Origin: Oscillospiraceae bacterium
GTDB taxonomy: Bacteria; Bacillota; Clostridia; Oscillospirales; Oscillospiraceae
Direction: 5' to 3'
Length of the DNA: 64,000 nt
Assembly: GCA_910575265.1 (NCBI GenBank)
Contig: CAJTEA010000011.1
Location: 53,571-117,570, forward strand
This document shows positions 58,788-64,000 of the stretch, one piece after another. The position numbers and the translations under genes were made by a program. The notes beneath the pieces are model-generated. The model was not told where the DNA came from. It did no database searches and saw nothing but the letters and a program-made list of their open reading frames with translations. The first letter of the stretch is position 1. The number at the start of each line of letters is the position of its first letter.

Positions 58788-60836
58788 TTACAGCAGATCA
58801 CCAATCGTTGTTGACCGGTTCATCAGCGCGTTATCATTTTTTAATCCTAAAAACGTCTCATCTGTAATTTTCAGCTTATGAATCAACGACAGAAATACCT
58901 CATCCAGTTGTTTGTCGATCTGATGTCCAAGTCCATTCTGTATGTCTAAAAGAGTTTTAAAATAATCAAAAACTCCGTCCTGAACCCTCTGAATACAAAG
59001 GCGCTCCTTTTCGTCCCTGGTTTCAACCTCATAAACCGGTTGGCCATTCTGGTCAAATTCCAAAACGGACGGATCCGGAGACGTTAAAATTGGCTCCAAT
59101 ACGAAAAAATCCTCCAGCAAAACACTTTTTTCATTCTCTCCGTCACTATAAAACGATATGATATCCAGATCCTCAAACCTCGGAACACCGGTCCTGACTT
59201 GAAAGAAGTAAATTCCCTTCAGATGATTTTCTACGAGCTGTGTCAAAAACATCTGACTGGTGCCCTTGGAAACAAAGTCGAAAAAGGCAATATCACCGGC
59301 CTGTATATTTAAGGAGCCGATATATTGGAGGTAATTCCTCCGGCAAACTGCTCCTCGTTCTAATATTTCACGTTTAAAGTCCTGTAATGATTTGTTTTTC
59401 GTCTGGCTGGCATCCATCTGAATTCCAAACTGCATCCACAGCTGCCGCCCCAGCTCTCCGCTATAATGCAGATAGAGATCCTGCTCACCCCGCACCCCTG
59501 CCCGGATCGCGGCGGTGCGTGAAGTCAAAAAATAGGTAGAGTTTTCATTTCCCACCAGGGTATCGTACATTTTCTTCAGCAGATAACCGTCTCTGGCACA
59601 AAACCAGATATTGTTCCACCCCTCAGATTTCACTTGCTCCTGAAACCATATTACAAAATCCGCGATCATTGGGCCGAAAGCCAGATATCCTATTTCATAC
59701 GCACGGTTCACTTCGATTGTCCTGTTCTCAGACTCAAACTGAAAGGGGCTATTCCATAATTTCGCGGCGAACAGACCGATTTTAATCCTGCATGATAGCC
59801 GCGTCAAATAGCCTTCCATACCAAAATACGCGGTCCGCTCCAAAAACTCCTCCGCGCTGTGTATCTTACAGGCTGAAATTCCGTTTCTTATGGCGCTTTC
59901 TATATCCGCCGCCGCATTGTCCCCTATATGCACGCACTTCCGACCACCAGCCCTGCGCTTCAATTCAGAAAAAAGGTTTTGTTTTTTTCCGGTATCAAAC
60001 TCGCAGGAAGCAAGAATATCGGTATAAAAAGAAATGCCGCACTTTGCCAGCATCTTTTTCAGTTGTTCTTTCGAATACCATGTATCAGAGGTAATATAAA
60101 TTTCACCACTGTAATGGGCGGAGCATTCCGATACCAAATCACAAAGCTCCTGGCGGGGAAGGACCAGGTCATAATCCGTTTCCCATTCCAGCTCAGCCAG
60201 TTCTTTCGCGCTGATATTCTCAATGCCATACTGATTGAGCATAGAAGCGTATATCGTTTCCAGCGCGGGCGACCCTGTACGTGACAGCTGCCGCTCGCAG
60301 GTTTGTCTTTTCGCGCTGAAATCGGAAATTACAATTCCTCTCTTTTCAAGTTTTTTCGCCACAATCTCCAATACGTCAGTTGGAAACAGCGTATACCGCA
60401 TAATCAACGTGTCAAACAGGTCAAAGCTGATCACCGCGTACCGTCCAAACAGGTCCGCGAGCTCTTGCCTTGTCATGCCGCTCATATCTCCAAGGCTGTA
60501 CACCGCTTCCTGACTCTCACAAAGATTTTTCCCCCGGATATCCACCAAGTCAATTTGATGCTCCACACAATCCGCGCCGATTTTTTTCGCGATCGTCCTA
60601 CAGGACCCGGGACGGGCTACCACAAGGATCAGTGCCACATGTTGTTTGACCGCCTCGGAAAATGGAATAATCCTCTTCCCATATATTTCTCCATCCTCCC
60701 GATAGCTGGCCAGCAGACCGACAACATCACATATACTGTCTACCCGCGGCAAAATGTTCTCCGTTTCCAGGCTCAAGCCATAAACAGCGATTTTTCTGCC
60801 CCTATAGCGGTTCAAAATTTCCAGTAATTTTGTCAT
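58788..60836 (-). CDS. HAD-superfamily hydrolase of surface-glycan loci
   Basis: Large protein of 682 residues. An N-terminal Rossmann-like segment (about 10-110; RGRKIAVYGLSLETENIL) is followed by a HAD domain with all core motifs: ISFDLFDTLIM, IYITSDTWYS, the lysine in TGKKQN, and HIGDNAAADI. A long C-terminal region (about 370-682) contains NIWFCARDGYLLKKMYDTL. This arrangement is known as a predicted HAD hydrolase in capsule and surface-polysaccharide clusters. Its substrate is not known. No membrane segment is visible. Confidence 0.78.
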   Translation of the reverse strand: MTKLLEILNRYRGRKIAVYGLSLETENILPRVDSICDVVGLLASYREDGEIYGKRIIPFSEAVKQHVALILVVARPGSCRTIAKKIGADCVEHQIDLVDIRGKNLCESQEAVYSLGDMSGMTRQELADLFGRYAVISFDLFDTLIMRYTLFPTDVLEIVAKKLEKRGIVISDFSAKRQTCERQLSRTGSPALETIYASMLNQYGIENISAKELAELEWETDYDLVLPRQELCDLVSECSAHYSGEIYITSDTWYSKEQLKKMLAKCGISFYTDILASCEFDTGKKQNLFSELKRRAGGRKCVHIGDNAAADIESAIRNGISACKIHSAEEFLERTAYFGMEGYLTRLSCRIKIGLFAAKLWNSPFQFESENRTIEVNRAYEIGYLAFGPMIADFVIWFQEQVKSEGWNNIWFCARDGYLLKKMYDTLVGNENSTYFLTSRTAAIRAGVRGEQDLYLHYSGELGRQLWMQFGIQMDASQTKNKSLQDFKREILERGAVCRRNYLQYIGSLNIQAGDIAFFDFVSKGTSQMFLTQLVENHLKGIYFFQVRTGVPRFEDLDIISFYSDGENEKSVLLEDFFVLEPILTSPDPSVLEFDQNGQPVYEVETRDEKERLCIQRVQDGVFDYFKTLLDIQNGLGHQIDKQLDEVFLSLIHKLKITDETFLGLKNDNALMNRSTTIGDLL

Positions 60837-60867
60837 AACCTGTCACCTCGGCCCCATGATTCCACAC

Positions 60868-61689
60868 TTATCTCCCCAACAGCCAGGAGAGCTCCAGATC
60901 CCACGCGGAAAGCTCGATATCCGGCTTTACCTGTTCTCCATGAAAATCGCTGCCTCCTGTTATGTGGAGGTCATATTTTTCTGCCAGACGCAGATAAAAT
61001 GCCCGCTGCTCTGGTGTGTATTTCGGATAAAAACACTCGATGGCATCCAGTCCCCAGGCCGCTAATTGTCTCACAAGCCCGTCCAGCTCCTCATCGGAAA
61101 GCTTCATCTGATACGGGTGCGCCAGTGACACTTTTCCGCCGGACGCCTTGACCGCGTCTATACAGCCCCTCACATCCGATTCCAGCCGCGGAACCTTTTC
61201 CCAAAATTCCGCGGTATCAAGATACTGTTGAAAGGCCTCACGGGTCGTCTGTACATAACCCCGGCGCGCAAGAGCCTGCGCAAAATGCGGCCGGCCGATC
61301 ACGGCGCCATTGGCGAGCCGCTCCACCTCGTCCCGCGACAGCTCCATATCTTTTGTCCTCAAATAGTCGAGAATCATTTCCTCACGTTTGATCCGGTTTG
61401 TACGCTGCCGCTCACACAATTGACTCAGGGCAGGACTGGACGGATCATAGTTGTAGCCTAAAATATGAAAATTTTTGTGTTCTCTGGCGCTCAATTCCAC
61501 TCCGGGTATTATCCGAATCCCACAGCCCGCTCCAGCCTTGGCCGCTTCCTCAACCCCCTCGGTGGTATCGTGGTCGGTTAAAGCCAAAACGGCAATTCCC
61601 CGAACCACCGCTCGCTGAACAAGCTGTGTCGGGGTATACTGCCCGTCAGAGGCTGTACTGTGGGTATGTAAATCAACAATATACCGCAC
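60868..61689 (-). CDS. PHP-domain phosphoesterase
   Basis: Metal-dependent phosphoesterase of 273 residues. The metal ligands are in DLHTHSTASDG, LALTDHDTTEG, IPGVELSAREHKN, SLAHPYQM and GGSDFHGE. This set matches the YciV/RNase AM group, which act on 3',5'-nucleoside bisphosphates or short RNAs. In this locus it might remove 3'-phosphoadenosine phosphate made by sulfotransferases or a related product. Its start overlaps the SDR gene stop by one base. Confidence 0.88.
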   Translation of the reverse strand: MRYIVDLHTHSTASDGQYTPTQLVQRAVVRGIAVLALTDHDTTEGVEEAAKAGAGCGIRIIPGVELSAREHKNFHILGYNYDPSSPALSQLCERQRTNRIKREEMILDYLRTKDMELSRDEVERLANGAVIGRPHFAQALARRGYVQTTREAFQQYLDTAEFWEKVPRLESDVRGCIDAVKASGGKVSLAHPYQMKLSDEELDGLVRQLAAWGLDAIECFYPKYTPEQRAFYLRLAEKYDLHITGGSDFHGEQVKPDIELSAWDLELSWLLGR

Positions 61690-62732
61690 TACCGTTCACC
61701 TCTCCTACTTTCCCGAAGAATTTCAACCGTTTCCACAATCGCGTCCTGTACCCGCGGGCGCCAGCCCAGCATCTCCAAGCGGGAAGCGTCCAGCACCGCC
61801 CGGCTGACTTTGGAATATCCTGTCCGCTCCAGCCCACTGGGCGCCTTATAAATCACCTGACAGCCGCCCGCCTGGGCAGCCTGCCGGGCAAAATCACAGA
61901 TCCGCATCTGATACCGCCTGTCCGCGATGTTGTATGCGGCGCCGCACTCCCCGCCCAGCAGAACAGCCAGCAGCGCTCGAGCGGCATCCACAATGTAACA
62001 GTGGGAGCGCTCCATCAGGCCTGTGCTCTTCATCACAATATCCCGCCCGTCCACCGCGCTCCACAAAAACTCAGAAACAGCCCTGCTGTCCTTCCGGGTC
62101 ATGGTCGGCCCAAACAGGTGGCAGGGCCGCGCGATCACTCCGTCTGCCCCAAACTGGCTGATGTAGCTCTGGCACAGCACCTCCGCCGCCCGCTTTCCCT
62201 CAGGGTAACAGCTCCTGGGACTGGACAGGTCCAACGGACCACAGTAATCCTCAACGAAATCATCCATACCGGCGTTGGGCTGGCCGTACGCCTCCCCGGA
62301 GGATACAAACAGGAATCGCCTCATTTTATGGGACAGACCATAATCCAGCAGATTTTTTGTTCCCTGCACATTGGCTATCAGGGTTCCGGCGGGGTCCGCC
62401 GCCATATGAACCGGGTCAGCATTGCTGGCGGCGTGGATCACATAGTCCACATTCTCCGCGACACCTGTTATCGGCTCTGACACATCCTGCCGGCAGAAAA
62501 AGAAGGTGTCATCAGCCGGGCCAAACCGCTTTTCAGCCGATAAGGAATCCCTCCCCATAGCTATGACCTGGCACCGTCCATAACAGCGCAACAGATCCAC
62601 CACGCAGCTGCCCAGCATTCCGGCGGCGCCGGCAATCAGAATCCGCTTTCCCAGCAGGAGCGACAAATCAAGGCCGGACAGTCCGCGGTCAAGAGCGGCG
62701 GCATACCGTCTGTTTTCAACAAGTCTCATCAC
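61689..62732 (-). CDS. NAD-dependent epimerase/dehydratase
   Basis: Extended SDR of 347 residues. After a 27-residue leader, KRILIAGAAGMLGSCVVDLL binds NAD(P), DYVIHAASNADPVHMAADPA and FVSSGEAYGQPNAG follow, and the catalytic Tyr-Lys is in SCYPEGKRAAEVL. It resembles dTDP-glucose 4,6-dehydratase and related UDP-glucuronate decarboxylases, but no specific substrate is clear. Co-transcribed with the cytidylyltransferase gene nine bases upstream. Confidence 0.82.
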   Translation of the reverse strand: MMRLVENRRYAAALDRGLSGLDLSLLLGKRILIAGAAGMLGSCVVDLLRCYGRCQVIAMGRDSLSAEKRFGPADDTFFFCRQDVSEPITGVAENVDYVIHAASNADPVHMAADPAGTLIANVQGTKNLLDYGLSHKMRRFLFVSSGEAYGQPNAGMDDFVEDYCGPLDLSSPRSCYPEGKRAAEVLCQSYISQFGADGVIARPCHLFGPTMTRKDSRAVSEFLWSAVDGRDIVMKSTGLMERSHCYIVDAARALLAVLLGGECGAAYNIADRRYQMRICDFARQAAQAGGCQVIYKAPSGLERTGYSKVSRAVLDASRLEMLGWRPRVQDAIVETVEILRESRRGER

Positions 62733-62741
62733 TTTTCCCGC

Positions 62742-63452
62742 CTAAATTCGGGTGTTGGCATCCCTGAGCGCCAGCAGCGCCTTAAATATCTTCAAATCAT
62801 CCGGTGTGGTCAACTTGATATTGGTTTCCGCGCCGATGGAGAAAAATACCTCCTCACCCAGCTCAGCCATCAGGGTACAGCTGGCGATGGAATTGGTAAT
62901 CCCCAGCTCCAGCGCCTTCCGGTGGGCATTGGCCAGACGCCTGATGGGAAAGGCCTGGGGCGTCTGGGTCACGGCCAGCTGTTCCCGTGGAATCACCTCT
63001 CTGGAGCTCTCGCCCGTCGCGCGCTTCAGCACAACCGTGTTGCAGGGGGTAACCACAATGGCGGAGCCGTGCTTTTTGCACTGCACAATACAGTCTGAGA
63101 TGATCTCCTGAGACACCATGGGGCGGATCGCGTCATGGACCAGGATGATGTCGTCCCCCGCGTACCGCCGCTCCGCTTCGAATACGCCGTTGCGGATGGA
63201 CGCCTGACCGTTTTCACCGCCGGATACGATCCAGTCCAACTTGTCGATCCCATACTGCCGGGCATACGCTCGCAGAATATCATACCAACCGTCTAAACAA
63301 ACAACCCCGATTTTATCAATATCCGGGTGGGACTGGAACGCCTCCAGCGTATAGATGATAACCGGTTTGTCGTTCACATTTAAAAACTGCTTGGGAATCT
63401 CCTGCCGCATCCGCTGTCCGCTGCCGCCGGCGATAATCAAGGCGATGTTCAT
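62742..63452 (-). CDS. IspD/TarI-family cytidylyltransferase
   Basis: CTP-dependent nucleotidyltransferase of 236 residues. ALIIAGGSGQRMRQEIPKQF is the family signature, IILVHDAIRPMVSQEII and the basic TTPDDLKIFKALL end are also present. IspD makes CDP-methylerythritol for isoprenoids; TarI makes CDP-ribitol. The IPKQF variant and the glycan context favour a CDP-alditol or similar surface-polymer precursor over housekeeping IspD. The exact substrate is open. It lies 12 bases after the CysC-like gene. Confidence 0.85.
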   Translation of the reverse strand: MNIALIIAGGSGQRMRQEIPKQFLNVNDKPVIIYTLEAFQSHPDIDKIGVVCLDGWYDILRAYARQYGIDKLDWIVSGGENGQASIRNGVFEAERRYAGDDIILVHDAIRPMVSQEIISDCIVQCKKHGSAIVVTPCNTVVLKRATGESSREVIPREQLAVTQTPQAFPIRRLANAHRKALELGITNSIASCTLMAELGEEVFFSIGAETNIKLTTPDDLKIFKALLALRDANTRI

Positions 63453-63464
63453 AACGCGCTCCTT

Positions 63465-63968
63465 TTACAGTTCAAACGTACTCCTGAGCTGAGAGACAAT
63501 CTCCTCCGGTGTCTTTTGGCCGTCGTTCTGTACGACCACATCAGCGTCCCGCGGCTCGTCATAGGGCAGGTCCACGCCTACCACTTCCTTTCGGCCGGAG
63601 GAGTACAACTGCTTCTGATCCCGGCGGTACAGGGTCTCCCGGGTCACTTTGATGTAAATTTCCTTATAGTTTTCAATGTTTTCCCGGTTCCACCGCTGAA
63701 TTTCCCGGTACATGGCAATGCTGCACACCACTACGTCGATTCCCTGCTCCGCCAGCTCGCGCCACAGGCGGAAGCCCCGCCGCGCCGCGTCCAGGCGCGC
63801 CTGCGTTGAGTAACCAGACCGGCCAAAAATGCTCCTTGTCTGATCACCGTCCGCCAGAAAAACATTCGGCTTTCGCTCCTTTAATTTCTGGTAAAACAAT
63901 CCGCCGATAGTCGTCTTTCCCGCGCCGGCCAGGCCGGTGAAGAAATAAACAGTTCCCTTTTCGCTCAT
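63465..63968 (-). CDS. adenylylsulfate kinase-like protein (CysC family)
   Basis: P-loop kinase of 167 residues. FTGLAGAGKTTIGGLFYQ is the ATP site, LADGDQTRSIFG the CysC aspartate-arginine motif, and VVGVDLPYDEPRDADVVV the C-terminal signature. No sulfate-assimilation or sulfotransferase gene is in the window. In Campylobacter capsule loci a CysC homolog phosphorylates cytidine diphosphoramidate, so this gene may not act on APS. AAGGGACA lies 12 bases before the ATG. It is the first complete gene of the glycan operon at the right edge. Confidence 0.8.
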   Translation of the reverse strand: MSEKGTVYFFTGLAGAGKTTIGGLFYQKLKERKPNVFLADGDQTRSIFGRSGYSTQARLDAARRGFRLWRELAEQGIDVVVCSIAMYREIQRWNRENIENYKEIYIKVTRETLYRRDQKQLYSSGRKEVVGVDLPYDEPRDADVVVQNDGQKTPEEIVSQLRSTFEL

Positions 63969-64000
63969 ATGTAAACTTGTCCCTTCTCTAATGGTACAGC

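Noticed and set aside
1..64000. CRISPR arrays, rRNA and tRNA genes
   Set aside because: No regularly spaced repeats, and no cloverleaf or rRNA-like conserved stretches were noticed on either strand.

Overview
The window looks like a chromosomal segment of a spore-forming Clostridia member, probably an Oscillospiraceae / Flavonifractor-like gut bacterium. This is inferred from spoIIID, an alpha/beta-type SASP gene, a B. subtilis-type ThyA, a DUF1836 protein, AGGAGG-type ribosome binding sites and GC-rich housekeeping genes. I saw no rRNA or tRNA gene and no CRISPR array.

Layout. (1) 1-1.6 kb: the 3' part of a large serine recombinase and a frameshifted RecD-like helicase remnant, the worn end of a mobile element. 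(2) 1.7-16 kb: a carboxylate uptake and catabolism region. It holds a membrane-bound AraC-type sensor-regulator, a complete TRAP transporter (DctQ-DctM-DctP) with an MBL-fold hydrolase, then on the minus strand two CitMHS-type transporters flanking a type B carboxylesterase with a PucR-type regulator upstream, a divergent alpha/beta hydrolase, and a polysaccharide deacetylase fragment. (3) 16-38.5 kb: GC-rich core and accessory genes: DUF362 protein, YchF, a two-gene chromate transporter, folA-thyA, spoIIID, a DUF2974 lipase-like protein, a 28-codon holin-like toxin gene, an XRE regulator, a TetM-like GTPase fused to a YacP/Rae1 NYN nuclease domain, three M42 aminopeptidases with a DUF4253 protein, membrane proteins, a SASP, a D-2-hydroxyacid dehydrogenase, prmA, degV, a DUF1836 regulator and an ABC-transporter-type-IV-like membrane protein. 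IS30 and IS66 scraps lie in the intergenic gaps.

(4) 39-64 kb: one long minus-strand surface-glycan locus with lower, more mixed GC. Read in transcription order it starts at the right edge with a CysC-like kinase and an IspD/TarI-like cytidylyltransferase, then an SDR, a PHP phosphoesterase, a HAD protein and a GT8 glycosyltransferase. A CDP-6-deoxyhexose set follows (RfbF, RfbG, SDR, RfbC-like epimerase), then a capsule-type glycosyltransferase. Next comes a pseudaminic-acid-type set (PseB, PseC, aldo/keto reductase, a broken methyltransferase, SpsF/PseF-like cytidylyltransferase, class III aminotransferase, PseI). It is followed by a block of unusual tailoring genes (ATP-grasp ligase, RraA-like aldolase, methyltransferase, radical SAM enzyme, amidohydrolase), then PseG, a PseH-like acetyltransferase and a PIG-L deacetylase. 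Together these should make CMP-activated nonulosonic acid, perhaps with an extra substituent, and a CDP-activated 6-deoxy sugar for a surface polymer or glycoprotein. No polymerase, flippase or flagellin gene is inside the window.

The most interesting items are the TetM-like/Rae1 fusion, the five-gene tailoring block inside the nonulosonate locus, the CysC/IspD-like pair at the right edge, the mini toxin gene with an apparently sequestered ribosome binding site, and a compact inverted-repeat structure after the SASP gene.
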